From: Bacillota bacterium
GTDB lineage: Bacteria > Bacillota > Clostridia > Lachnospirales > Cellulosilyticaceae
DNA: 64,000 nucleotides
Direction of reading: 5' to 3'
NCBI GenBank assembly: GCA_023393125.1
Contig: JAEWMQ010000107.1
Coordinates: 30,766 to 94,765 of the forward strand
The notes under the pieces are model-generated. The model made no database searches. It was given only the letters and a program-made list of their open reading frames with translations, and was not told where the DNA came from. Position 1 is the stretch's first letter. Each line of letters begins with the position of its first letter. Shown piece by piece: positions 9,024 through 18,099 of this stretch. The position numbers and the translations under genes are program-made.

Positions 9024-10281
9024 TTTACCGCTAGCAATATTAATTTTTGTACTTTCTGGGGCAACAAGTATCTTTGCAGATACTGAAGGTGAATGGAAAT
9101 ATTCTAAGGAGGTTTCCTTTGAGAATAAAGAAGAGGTCAAGGCAATTTACTTAGATGAAGAGATTTATAGATTTGCAAAAGAGGACTTATCAGATTTAAG
9201 GCTTATAAATGAAAAGAATGAGTTTGTGCCTTATTATATTTACAATAAATTCTTGAGTACAAATAAGGTAGAGCGCACTGAATATGTGGGAAAAGAAATT
9301 CTTTCATTTATGAAAGGAAATGATTATTACAGTGATTATGAAATAAGCGCTCCTAAAGCAAACAGTGATGTGATAGGCAATAAGCTTAAGGTAGAGGTAG
9401 TAAAAGAGAGTTTTTATAAGGAAGTGCAGATACTAGGGAGCTACGATAATAAGAATTGGGAGAGTATTAAAGCTGATACCCTCTATAGAGTTAATGGCGT
9501 AGAAAAGCTAAATATTTTACTAGATGATACCTATAAGTATCTTTACTACAGAATTATTTCTGTTAATGATACTTCAGGGGTTATTATTAATCATGTGATC
9601 CTTGAGTATGATATAAATGAGGCTATATATGAGAACTACAAAGGCTTTAAGAAAATAAACCATGAAGTGGAAGTAAACAAGGAAAATAATGAAACCATTC
9701 TAAAGCTTCATAATAAAGATAGACTTAGAATAAATAGCATAAAGATAAACAGCAAGGATGATTTTAAAAGGAATTATATGCTTTATACAGCTAACGAAGA
9801 AGGTGAAAGGCTCCAAGTCGTTGGCCTAGGAGAAGTCTATAGTTTAAATCTAGATCAATTTAAAGCTGAGGATACCACTATACAAATAGAAGATACTATG
9901 GAAAACTATCTTTCATCAGAATATATCCAAGTTGTTATTGAAGATAGAGATAATTATCCAATAAACATTGAGGATATAGAAATAAGTTATTATATAGATA
10001 AGATGGTGTTTAAATCTAATGATAGTGATAAGATTTACGTCCTATTTGGCAATGATGAAGCTATAGAGCCTTATTATGATATTAATGCCTACATAGAGAA
10101 AATAGAAAAAGTAGATCAGGAAAATACCACTTTATTAGGTCTAGTAGAAAAAACTATAGAAGTAGAAGGCAAGAAGAATTTTGATTTTAAATGGTTATTA
10201 AATATTTCTGTAATAGGAGTTTCTGGCCTACTTATTATATTAATCATTAGAAAAGGTCAGTTTCATAAGGACGCTAAGTAA
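9007..10281 (+). CDS. DUF3999-type surface protein with C-terminal anchor
   Basis: A 424-residue protein with a Sec signal peptide (1-24, ending IFA-D), a beta-rich extracytoplasmic body with repeated discoidin/carbohydrate-binding-like stretches, and one C-terminal membrane helix (about 393-414) followed by a basic tail. This matches the DUF3999 family, found next to DUF2339 in many bacteria; function unknown. The start overlaps the end of the DUF2339 gene, with GAGGCTAAG as a weak ribosome site, which points to translational coupling. A terminator hairpin follows at 10298. Family call moderately sure. Confidence 0.72.
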   Translation: MKKVFSLPLAILIFVLSGATSIFADTEGEWKYSKEVSFENKEEVKAIYLDEEIYRFAKEDLSDLRLINEKNEFVPYYIYNKFLSTNKVERTEYVGKEILSFMKGNDYYSDYEISAPKANSDVIGNKLKVEVVKESFYKEVQILGSYDNKNWESIKADTLYRVNGVEKLNILLDDTYKYLYYRIISVNDTSGVIINHVILEYDINEAIYENYKGFKKINHEVEVNKENNETILKLHNKDRLRINSIKINSKDDFKRNYMLYTANEEGERLQVVGLGEVYSLNLDQFKAEDTTIQIEDTMENYLSSEYIQVVIEDRDNYPINIEDIEISYYIDKMVFKSNDSDKIYVLFGNDEAIEPYYDINAYIEKIEKVDQENTTLLGLVEKTIEVEGKKNFDFKWLLNISVIGVSGLLIILIIRKGQFHKDAK

Positions 10282-10297
10282 TAGTAGGTATTAATTT

Positions 10298-10339
10298 AAA
10301 AAAGGTTTATTCTATGGTACGATAGTCGTAACAAAGAGT
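10298..10339 (+). terminator. Terminator after the DUF2339/DUF3999 pair
   Basis: AAAAAGGTTTATTCT pairs with AGAGTAGACCTTTTT (with G-T pairs), ending in a T-run. Confidence 0.65.
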
Positions 10340-10439
10340 AGACCTTTTTGCATTGTAGCATATAACTAATAGGGAAACCTATTTAGATTAAAAAGATAAA
10401 GAAGTAGCATTTATTTCATATCATAGAATAGGAGTAAGT

Positions 10440-12380
10440 ATGAAGAAATTAAGCCTTGGATGTACACTAGATTGTTTTGATTGTTGTAAGTTTAATGTTT
10501 ATGTAGAAGAAAATGAAATTGTTAAGATAGAAGGAGATAAAGAGCATCCTTATACCAAGGGAGTGGTTTGTAAAAAAGGATTAATGCATTTAGATCGCCT
10601 AAAGCATCCTAAAAGACAATACAAACCGCTTCTTAAAGTAGAAGGCAAGTGGCAAGAGATTTCCTTTGAAGAAGCTTTAAAGATAATGGCAGATAAGCTA
10701 ACAGCGTATAAAAAAGAGAGTGGTGCTCAGTCCATTCTTTATTATGAGCAATATGGAAATGGTAGTTTGCTTAAAAGCATAGGAGATGTATTTTTTAATT
10801 TCTTTGGAGGGGTTACTAAACAAAAGGGAGGCCCTTGTTGGAGTGCGGGTATTGCAGCGCAGAAACAAAATTTTGGAGATGTAAGAAGTCATGCCCTAGA
10901 AGATATGTTAAATAGTAAGACAATCTTAATATGGGGTAAGAATCCAGCCTATACTACTATTCATACCATGCAAATGGTAAAAAAAGCTCAGAAGCAAGGT
11001 AGCTTTGTAATCGTTATTGATCCTATTTATACTGCAACGGCTAAACAAGCAGATCATTATGTTGCTATAAAGCCTGGAGGCGATGGAGCCTTGGCACTAG
11101 CTATGGGTAAGAGGATTATTGAAAAAGGTTTGTATGATGAGGCATATATTAATAAGCATGTTAATGGATTTGAGGCGTATAAGACTTATGTGAATACTTT
11201 AGATTTAGATAGTCTTTGCGAAAAAGCAGGGGTTTCCAAAGATGAGGTTGATTTTCTGGTAGAAAAGTATACGGATTTGTATTCAACCATTTTAGTAGGC
11301 TATGGATTGCAAAAATATGCTTATGGAGGAAATAATATTCATCTAATTGATGCTCTAGCTGCGCTAACAGGACAAATAGGAGTAAGTGGCGGTGGTGTGA
11401 ATTACGCCAATAAAGTGTATTCAAGTGTGTTAAACCTAGATCCTTATGAGAGTGAAAAGTATGCAGATAACCGTAGTGTCTATGTAAGTCATATGAGCTC
11501 ATTTATTAAAAATAATGATATTAAAATGGCTGTCATTACAAAGAGTAACTTACTTAATCAATTACCTGACTTACATGAGTTAGAGGGTGCATTAAGGAAA
11601 ATAGAGTTTAAAGTTTGCTTTGATATCTTTCTAACGGATACAGCAGAAGCGTGTGATTTATTTATCCCTACAACAACTGTTCTAGAAAGTGAAGATTTAC
11701 TGTTTAGTTCTATGACAAATCCTTACTTAACCTACAATGAAAAGGCAGTAGAACCTAGAGAGCCTTTAATGGATGAATATAATTTTTATCAAATACTTGC
11801 TAAAGAGTTAGAATTAGAGCATTACCCATTAGTAAGTAAGAAAGACTATCTAGAAAAAGTACTAGAGCCTCTAAAAGAAAAATATCCAGAAATCAGCTTA
11901 ACTTATCTGAAGGAGAATTATTTTACCATTCATCAACCTATTGCGTGGCAAGACCAAAACTTCCTAACAGCTTCAGGAAAGTTTGAGATGCTCTTTAATC
12001 CAGAGGCCCTTGAAGAGAAGGAAGAGATGCAAAGGGGAAGCAAGAAGGATTATAACTTTAGATTGTTAACGAATCATAGCAAAGATTCACTATTTAGTCA
12101 GCATTTTATGGATAAAGAAGAGAGAGCTGTGGCTTATATCAATACTAAAATGGCAGAACAAGGTGGATTTAAAGAAAATGACTTAGTTTATCTAGAATCT
12201 TCAAAGGGAAACATTAAGATTAAGCTTCGAATAGATAATAGTATAGGTGACGAAATAGTAATGATGTACGTGGGTTGGTGGAAGAAACACGGGAATCCTA
12301 ACTGGATTACTCAGGCAGGGATTTCGGATATAGGGGGACAAGTTACTTATAACGAGACTTTTGTTAAGATTTATAAGTAA
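10440..12380 (+). CDS. Molybdopterin-dependent oxidoreductase (YyaE-like)
   Basis: A 646-residue cytoplasmic member of the DMSO-reductase superfamily. The N-terminal motif Cys8-x3-Cys12-x2-Cys15 ... Cys44-KKG binds one [4Fe-4S] cluster; WGKNPAYTTIHTM (about 162-174) and a C-terminal beta-barrel-type domain (from about 540) bind the bis-MGD cofactor. GGPCWSAG (about 130-137) lies where the Mo ligand is expected and offers a cysteine. No Tat signal is present, so it is cytosolic. No electron-transfer subunit or Mo-cofactor gene is near, so the substrate cannot be told; B. subtilis YyaE, also uncharacterised, is the closest type I recognise. No in-frame TGA suggests selenocysteine. Confidence 0.85.
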   Translation: MKKLSLGCTLDCFDCCKFNVYVEENEIVKIEGDKEHPYTKGVVCKKGLMHLDRLKHPKRQYKPLLKVEGKWQEISFEEALKIMADKLTAYKKESGAQSILYYEQYGNGSLLKSIGDVFFNFFGGVTKQKGGPCWSAGIAAQKQNFGDVRSHALEDMLNSKTILIWGKNPAYTTIHTMQMVKKAQKQGSFVIVIDPIYTATAKQADHYVAIKPGGDGALALAMGKRIIEKGLYDEAYINKHVNGFEAYKTYVNTLDLDSLCEKAGVSKDEVDFLVEKYTDLYSTILVGYGLQKYAYGGNNIHLIDALAALTGQIGVSGGGVNYANKVYSSVLNLDPYESEKYADNRSVYVSHMSSFIKNNDIKMAVITKSNLLNQLPDLHELEGALRKIEFKVCFDIFLTDTAEACDLFIPTTTVLESEDLLFSSMTNPYLTYNEKAVEPREPLMDEYNFYQILAKELELEHYPLVSKKDYLEKVLEPLKEKYPEISLTYLKENYFTIHQPIAWQDQNFLTASGKFEMLFNPEALEEKEEMQRGSKKDYNFRLLTNHSKDSLFSQHFMDKEERAVAYINTKMAEQGGFKENDLVYLESSKGNIKIKLRIDNSIGDEIVMMYVGWWKKHGNPNWITQAGISDIGGQVTYNETFVKIYK

Positions 12381-12558
12381 CCAAGACACCTTTATTTTAA
12401 AGAAGCATATACCTATAAAACTAAATAGAAGAATTAGCAAATAACAATTATTATTTACTAATAGAATATAATGTATTATAGTAATGGAGTTAGAGTACAA
12501 AAAACTATAGGGAAATTGACTTTAATCTAGAGGTCATAATGAAAGGATAAATAATTAA

Positions 12559-13611
12559 ATGAGCAGATTAATAAAATTAATGAGTTTAATAGGTTCTGTA
12601 CTTGTATCAGGAATGTTATTTGCAGGATGTAGTGGAAAGAGTTCAGAATCAATTACCTTCTTTAATTATGGAGAGAATATAGATAATGAGACACTCAAGC
12701 AGTTTGAGAAGGAATATGGTATAAAAGTAAAGATGGATACTTTTGACGATATGGATACAATGCATATGAAGCTTGCTGGTAGTGACGTTAAATATGATGT
12801 GATTTTAGTTTCAGATGCTTTAATGCCAAAAATGATTGAAGAAGGGCTTCTTCAAGAAATCAATAAGGATAATATACCTAATATAGCTCAGATGGATGAA
12901 GCCTATTTAGACTTATCTATGGACCCAGGTAATAAATATTCAGTACCTTATATGTTTGGAACAATAGGTATTATTTATGATAAGAATGTGGTAACAGAAG
13001 AAGTAGATAGTTGGGACATACTATGGGATGAGAAGTATAAAGACAAAATCTTCATGTTTGATACTTATAGGGACACAATAGGAGTAGCTTTAAAGAAGTT
13101 AGGATATTCTATGAACTCAGATAATCCGGAAGAACTTGAAGCAGCTAAAGAGTTATTATTAGAGCAAAGAAAATTAGTAGATCCTAAATATGGTGTAGAT
13201 AATGGTACTACAATGATAGCAACAGGAGACACTGCTATTAATATGATTTGGTCTGGTGAGGGGCTCAATCTGCAAGACGAGTATCCAAATTTAGTTTATA
13301 CCATACCTAAAGAAGGTGCGAACTTCTGGATTGATAGTTTATGTATCCCAGCCAATGCAGTAAATGTTGAAGGTGCAGAAAAGTTTATTAATTTTGTTAG
13401 TGGTAAAGAAAGTGCACTCAGAATAGCTGATGAAATTGGCTATACCACACCAAATAAAGAAGCTAGGTTAGAGCAACCAGAGCATGTTAGAAATAATCCT
13501 AATGCATACATGTCAAAAGAAATGATGGATTTATGTGAGATTTATACACCTCTATCGTTGGAAGTAAAACAAATGTATGATAGTGTATGGACACAAATTA
13601 AAGTAAACTAA
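12559..13611 (+). CDS. PotD-type spermidine/putrescine-binding lipoprotein
   Basis: A 350-residue periplasmic-binding-type protein anchored as a lipoprotein: signal peptide with lipobox LFAGC (Cys24). The body ITFFNYGENIDNETLKQFEK and later VPYMFGTIGIIYDKNVV are characteristic of PotD polyamine-binding proteins. It would hand polyamines to a PotABC importer, but no permease or ATPase gene lies within reach; upstream is an unrelated oxidoreductase and downstream a strong terminator. It may be an orphan that serves a transporter elsewhere or a sensor-type binding protein. Family confident; ligand inferred. Confidence 0.85.
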   Translation: MSRLIKLMSLIGSVLVSGMLFAGCSGKSSESITFFNYGENIDNETLKQFEKEYGIKVKMDTFDDMDTMHMKLAGSDVKYDVILVSDALMPKMIEEGLLQEINKDNIPNIAQMDEAYLDLSMDPGNKYSVPYMFGTIGIIYDKNVVTEEVDSWDILWDEKYKDKIFMFDTYRDTIGVALKKLGYSMNSDNPEELEAAKELLLEQRKLVDPKYGVDNGTTMIATGDTAINMIWSGEGLNLQDEYPNLVYTIPKEGANFWIDSLCIPANAVNVEGAEKFINFVSGKESALRIADEIGYTTPNKEARLEQPEHVRNNPNAYMSKEMMDLCEIYTPLSLEVKQMYDSVWTQIKVN

Positions 13612-13627
13612 TAATAATATAAAGAAT

Positions 13628-13679
13628 GAAAAGGTCCTAGAACATGATAATTAAAAAATCATGTTCTAGGACCTTTTCA
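13628..13679 (+). terminator. Strong terminator after the potD-like gene
   Basis: Perfect stem of about 20 bp (GAAAAGGTCCTAGAACATGAT with its complement), loop of about 10 nt; the stem ends in A-run and T-run and may work both ways. Confidence 0.85.
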
Positions 13680-13824
13680 TCTATTCATTAGGTACATATT
13701 AATAAATTTTATTGTATAGAGATTAGTAAAGGAATAGGTTAGGCAGTTGAATTAAACAATCTTAAATACAATAATTTTAACTATAAAAATATTTAAAAAA
13801 GTATATTTTGTATAAGAATATATA

Positions 13825-13833
13825 TGATATAAT
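13825..13833 (+). promoter_or_regulatory. Extended -10 promoter before the orphan kinase
   Basis: TGATATAAT, an extended -10 element about 50 bp before the kinase start; no good -35 box at 17 bp. Confidence 0.35.
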
Positions 13834-13881
13834 AATAAAAACATATAAATATGTAAATAAAAGGAAGATGAGGATGAAGAG

Positions 13882-15324
13882 ATGTTTAACTCAGTTTATT
13901 TTCTAATTATAATGGTCTTTTCCTGTTTAATGTGTTTATTGTTTGTAATTTTCAATTTATATTATAACGAACGTTACTTAAGTTGCATATGTGGAAGTAA
14001 TATTTGTGTTGTGTTAAGTATTTTATTTATTTTACTGTATAAGGCAGCAAATGAACATTGGATTTTAAAAGGGGTAACAGCTGTTATCTTTAGCAGTGGT
14101 ATACTATTAGGTGTTGGTGCAACATTAATGATTATGCAATTTCAATTAAAATCTTCTCATTTCCTTTTTATTCTAAGCTTTTTAATTATAGATTTCTTTT
14201 GTTTTCCTTTTTATTTAAATATCAGTGTTTTTTTACATAAAATTATTTTAGTATCAGCCTCAGTGATTATATCTTTTAAATTTTTTCATTTTAGAAAAAG
14301 GAGTCTATTATCAAGGCTACTATTAGGAAGTAATAGTTTTTTTGCTATTATACAATGGGTATTTGCAGGTATATTTTATCTTAATGGTCCTGCATATTTC
14401 TTTTGGGATAATGCAGCTTATATTATTCAAAACTTTATCATTTCTATAATCTTCGTATGTATTACTATTCAAGACTCAAAAGCGTATTATGCTCAAAAAG
14501 TAAATGAATTACAGGATGAAATTGTCTTGAGCCACAAACAGCTTCAAGAGAGTTATGAAAGAAATCAATTGAAAAGTAATGTTTTTGCAGATTTATCTCA
14601 TGAATTAAAAACACCTATTAATGTAATTTATAGCAATATTCAATTGTTTGAAAAGTGCCTATCAGAGGAGTCTGAGGGCTTAATAGAATCTGATAAATAT
14701 CTAAAAAGTATGCAAAAGAACTGCTATCGTCTTATTAAGTTAGTTAAAAACATTATAGATACAAATAAAATTGAGTTGGGTTATATGAGGGTAGATGCTA
14801 AGAATTATAACATTATTCCTTTTATAGAAGATATGGTTACGTCTATTAATGCTTTTGCTACGCAAAAGCAAATCAACATCATATTTGATACGGAAATAGA
14901 AGAGCTGGTAATAGCGTGCGATATGGATAAAATAGAAAAGATACTCTTTAATTTACTTTCTAATGCTATAAAGTATACTCCTATTGGTGGAGAAATTCTG
15001 GTTTATATTAGTTATGACAATAAGTATATGTATGTGACAGTACAAGATACAGGAGAGGGTATTCCAGAGATATTACATGAGACCATCTTTAATCGTTTTA
15101 TACAAAACAAAGGAGAACTTCATGAAAAATATAATAGTAGTGGTCTTGGATTAGCTCTTGTGAAATCATTTATAGAACTGCAGCAAGGTAGTATTTGGAT
15201 TGATAAAGAATACCAGGATGGCTGTAAGATTACATTTTCCCTACCTATTACTAAACTAGAGGATGCAGAGACAATAGTATATAAGACTATAAATTATAGT
15301 GAATATAATATAGAGTTTTTATAA
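13882..15324 (+). CDS. Orphan membrane sensor histidine kinase
   Basis: A 480-residue sensor kinase: about seven hydrophobic segments in residues 1-200, a short coiled-coil linker, the H-box DLSHELKTPI with phospho-acceptor His240, the N-box LLSNAIKYTP, the G1 box DTGEGIPE and the G2 box SSGLGLALV. All ATP-binding motifs are intact. There is no extracellular loop of size, so it likely senses something in or at the membrane. No response regulator lies next to it; neighbours are a terminator upstream and a DUF2935 gene 100 bp downstream. GGAAG/GATGAAG precedes the ATG. Signal and partner unknown. Confidence 0.88.
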   Translation: MFNSVYFLIIMVFSCLMCLLFVIFNLYYNERYLSCICGSNICVVLSILFILLYKAANEHWILKGVTAVIFSSGILLGVGATLMIMQFQLKSSHFLFILSFLIIDFFCFPFYLNISVFLHKIILVSASVIISFKFFHFRKRSLLSRLLLGSNSFFAIIQWVFAGIFYLNGPAYFFWDNAAYIIQNFIISIIFVCITIQDSKAYYAQKVNELQDEIVLSHKQLQESYERNQLKSNVFADLSHELKTPINVIYSNIQLFEKCLSEESEGLIESDKYLKSMQKNCYRLIKLVKNIIDTNKIELGYMRVDAKNYNIIPFIEDMVTSINAFATQKQINIIFDTEIEELVIACDMDKIEKILFNLLSNAIKYTPIGGEILVYISYDNKYMYVTVQDTGEGIPEILHETIFNRFIQNKGELHEKYNSSGLGLALVKSFIELQQGSIWIDKEYQDGCKITFSLPITKLEDAETIVYKTINYSEYNIEFL

Positions 15325-15426
15325 AATTAAATAAAATATGGGAATTTTGTTAAAGGATATCTATAAGTATTCACTCAGAAAATTCCTACTGCATACAATA
15401 CAGTAAAAGGATTTTTTGGAGGGAAT

Positions 15427-16341
15427 ATGATAGACGATCAAAGATATGTCATTTTATCACTTGAATTACATTTATTTTTCTCAAGAATAATGAAGGAACA
15501 TTCACTTTTTCTAGAAGCGGGATTTACGCCTAAGGACTCAAGGCTTGCTAGTGAGGCAGATCATTATAAAAAAGAATTTGAAAGACTTTTGTCACAGGTA
15601 GTGAGTGTTAGTAATGGCGTAATAAGGCCTAATGTTTTAAACTCTGGAGAAATTATAACTGACTATACATTAGGAACAGAACAAAAGACTCAAAATTTCA
15701 CAGGAATAAGGATAGATCAAAATATAACTGTGCAAGAATCAAGACTGCAGAGTGGAAACAATCCAAAAGTTAGTCCTACTTTAGTAAATCGTGTAAAGCA
15801 AATTAACACAAGTGCAAGGAATCTGATTAATGGGCTTATTAATTTTAAACAGAGATTATTAAATGGTGTTCTCTCTTGTAATTTATTTACGGTTAATTAT
15901 CCATTACTTATAGAGCATATACTACGTGAAGCAAGACTATATTTATCATTAGTAAATGACTTAGAAAATAGAGTGGATATTGATTCTAAAGATGCTAGAG
16001 AAACGGAGCTATTCTGGGATCAAATTATGATGGAACATGCATTGTTTATAAGAGGGTTACTTGATCCTACTGAAGGAGAATTAATTAATACCTCCAATGA
16101 TTTTGCTGGTGAATTTAAGAATTTAATTCAAGAAGCACAGACCATGACAGATGCGACAATAAGTAGTGTTACTAATGAAACCCTAAACCAAACTATTCAA
16201 TTAAAGAATTTTAAACAAGCGGGGACAGAAGGAATTGCTAGTTGTAAAATAAGATCCATAATACTGCCACTTCTTGCTGACCATGTATTAAGAGAAGCTA
16301 ATCATTATATTAGATTATTAGAGACTTATGAAGGTATGTAA
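15427..16341 (+). CDS. DUF2935 protein (duplicated helical, His/Glu-rich)
   Basis: A 304-residue cytosolic protein of the DUF2935 family typical of Bacilli and Clostridia. It consists of two homologous halves: each has a start like ELxxFFSRIMKEHSLFL (about 9-26) or ELFWDQIMMEHALFI (about 196-210) and an end like LLIEHILREARLYL and LLADHVLREANHYI. The paired EH and H-REA motifs suggest a di-metal site in a ferritin- or hemerythrin-like helical bundle, though no activity is established for the family. GGAGGG lies 5 nt before the ATG. The gene follows the kinase by about 100 bp and may share its transcript. Confidence 0.85.
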   Translation: MIDDQRYVILSLELHLFFSRIMKEHSLFLEAGFTPKDSRLASEADHYKKEFERLLSQVVSVSNGVIRPNVLNSGEIITDYTLGTEQKTQNFTGIRIDQNITVQESRLQSGNNPKVSPTLVNRVKQINTSARNLINGLINFKQRLLNGVLSCNLFTVNYPLLIEHILREARLYLSLVNDLENRVDIDSKDARETELFWDQIMMEHALFIRGLLDPTEGELINTSNDFAGEFKNLIQEAQTMTDATISSVTNETLNQTIQLKNFKQAGTEGIASCKIRSIILPLLADHVLREANHYIRLLETYEGM

Positions 16342-16416
16342 TGATAGATATGGCAGTTACGTTATAGTTATATAAGAATGTGGATTGTAGTGAACACGAT
16401 ACAGAGAGTGGTTTAT

Positions 16417-16457
16417 GAAAAAAGACTGATACCAAAGTGGCATCAGTCCCTTTTTTA
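16417..16457. terminator. Terminator between DUF2935 gene and gltS
   Basis: GGGACTGATGCC-type stem (GACTGAT / ATCAGTC with a short loop) flanked by A7 and T6 runs, able to stop both convergent transcripts; the T-run is best for the reverse strand read as A-run complement. Confidence 0.75.
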
Positions 16458-16462
16458 TAAAA

Positions 16463-17665
16463 TCAACTAATAAAGTTAATAAATATAGTAATGATAGCAG
16501 AATTAACAAAATCAATGAATAAGCCACCCACAATTGGAACAACAAAGTAAGGCGTATGAACAAAACCATATCTATTGGTTAGTTCATCCATATTAGCGAT
16601 CGCATTTGGAGTAGCTCCCATTCCGAAACCACAAATAGCAGAAGCAAATACAGCAGCTTCGTAATTTTTACCCATTACTCTATAAGTTATAATATAAGCA
16701 AATAGACCTACTAAAATAGCTTGAGCGATAAGCATAATGATAAGTGGTAATGCTAGATCAAATAGTTGCCATAGTTTAAGCCCCATTAATGCCATTGTTA
16801 AGAAGAAAGATAAGCTTAATCCTCCTAACGTTTCAATTTCCTTTTCTACAATAGGTTGTTTTCTAAAATCATATATATTTCTTATGATGGCAGCAACTAA
16901 CATAGCGCCAATGTAAGAAGGAAAAGTTAAGCCAGATGCCTGAATTAATTTAGAAACGATAGAACCAAGTCCCATGGCAATAAATAAAAAGCATGCACCT
17001 GTCATTAATTTTTTAAAAGATAGGATATTGTGATTTTCTTCGTTGTAATCTCCTACTTCCTCTGGGGGTGTAAGATCATTCTCATCATGGACAGTGTGCA
17101 GTTTGTGATGAAGTATTAAATTTCTAGCAACTAGTCCTCCGATGATACTACCCATGATAAGACCGAAAGTAGCAGAAGCTACGGAAATAGTAGTAGCACC
17201 AGTAATTCCCATATCCTCAAGGATTGGGCCAAAAGAACCAGCAGTACCATGTCCACCTACCATAGGAATGGAAGCTGTACAAAGTCCCATTAAAGGAGAT
17301 AGATTAAATAATGAGGATAGTGATACACCAATTATATTTTGTAAAATAACTAGTAATATTGCAAGAGAGAGGAAGATAACTACCTTAATGCCACCTTGCT
17401 TTAGTATTTTGATACTGGCTGTAAAACCAATACTAGTAAAAAATGCTGTCATAAATATGTTTTGAAGTGTTGTATCTAAATTAATAGTAGCTATATTAGT
17501 TTGATTTAATATAAGCATTAGTAGTGCAAAAATGAAGCCACCTATAACTGCTGGTGGGATGCAATACTTAGAGAATATAGTGAACTTACTTTTCGTGTAT
17601 TTACCAATGTAAAAGACAAGAGAAACTAAGGCCATAGTCTCATAGATATCAAGATTAATTGTCAT
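16463..17665 (-). CDS. gltS: Sodium/glutamate symporter GltS
   Basis: A 400-residue secondary transporter of the ESS family that imports glutamate with Na+. About ten membrane helices in two inverted halves are visible; the stretch GGHGTAGSFGPILEDMG (about 136-152) and, in the second half, ICGFGMGATPNAIANMDEL (about 342-360) are the paired glycine-rich re-entrant loops with the GxGxTPxA signature. AGAAAGGA precedes the ATG. It is monocistronic, closed by the 16417 terminator. Length is typical. Substrate assigned from the family. Confidence 0.93.
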   Translation of the reverse strand: MTINLDIYETMALVSLVFYIGKYTKSKFTIFSKYCIPPAVIGGFIFALLMLILNQTNIATINLDTTLQNIFMTAFFTSIGFTASIKILKQGGIKVVIFLSLAILLVILQNIIGVSLSSLFNLSPLMGLCTASIPMVGGHGTAGSFGPILEDMGITGATTISVASATFGLIMGSIIGGLVARNLILHHKLHTVHDENDLTPPEEVGDYNEENHNILSFKKLMTGACFLFIAMGLGSIVSKLIQASGLTFPSYIGAMLVAAIIRNIYDFRKQPIVEKEIETLGGLSLSFFLTMALMGLKLWQLFDLALPLIIMLIAQAILVGLFAYIITYRVMGKNYEAAVFASAICGFGMGATPNAIANMDELTNRYGFVHTPYFVVPIVGGLFIDFVNSAIITIFINFIS

Positions 17666-17971
17666 ACATTATCGAGTCCTTTCTAGTATTTATCTGCCTA
17701 AAGTATATATCTATATAACATAATAAAATTAAATTATAGACTAATTAACCTAATTATGTAAATATGGAACAAGTTGGTAAAACTAGAGTTTTGCATAAAT
17801 TAAGAAGGCAAAATGATTAAAGCTAGTAGTTTAATAAAAGTAGTATGGATATATTAGAGCGTATTAATTCAAAAAAAATATAATTGAAATTTTTATGGTG
17901 AAGATTGAAAGAGAGAAGGGAAACTTTAAGTAAGGGATTAATAGTTTAATATGAATTTCATTATAGGAATA

Positions 17972-17980
17972 TGATATAAT
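17972..17980 (+). promoter_or_regulatory. Extended -10 promoter of the UvrA-like operon
   Basis: TGATATAAT, an extended -10 element. Transcription would start near 17987, only a few bases before the hairpin at 17991. Confidence 0.5.
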
Positions 17981-17990
17981 GATATTGGTT

Positions 17991-18047
17991 AATCTTAGAA
18001 CATAAAAGGCGAAGCACGCGCTATTTAGGTTCTAAGATTTTTTCTTT
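17991..18047 (+). promoter_or_regulatory. Attenuator-like terminator hairpin in the UvrA-like leader
   Basis: Perfect 11-bp stem AATCTTAGAAC / GTTCTAAGATT enclosing a 27-nt region that can pair further (AAAAGGCG with CGCTATTT), followed by a T-rich run TTTTTTCTTTT. It lies after the promoter and about 50 nt before the gene's ATG, so it would stop transcription before the gene unless overridden. Such leaders control several antibiotic-resistance ABC genes; what relieves this one is unknown. Confidence 0.6.
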
Positions 18048-18099
18048 TCTAAGGCTATTCGTTTATATGTTTATAAAATAGAGGCAAGGGGAAAAACAG

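Larger units (their letters stand above)
17666..18099. other. 434-bp intergenic region between gltS and the UvrA-like gene
   Basis: Besides the promoter at 17972 and the hairpin at 17991 (listed separately), the region is AT-rich and shows no other recognisable feature; it should also hold the reverse-strand gltS promoter. Confidence 0.4.

Noticed and set aside
11161..11502. 113-codon reverse frame inside the molybdopterin oxidoreductase gene
   Set aside because: Composition is His/Tyr/Leu-rich as expected for the complement of a coding frame; no ribosome site; the forward frame has clear family motifs.
10440..12380. Selenocysteine-containing formate dehydrogenase
   Set aside because: No in-frame TGA and no formate-dehydrogenase-specific residues; a cysteine-type Mo enzyme of unknown substrate fits better.
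17142..17465. 107-codon forward frame inside gltS
   Set aside because: Antisense shadow of a well-recognised transporter gene; no start signals.
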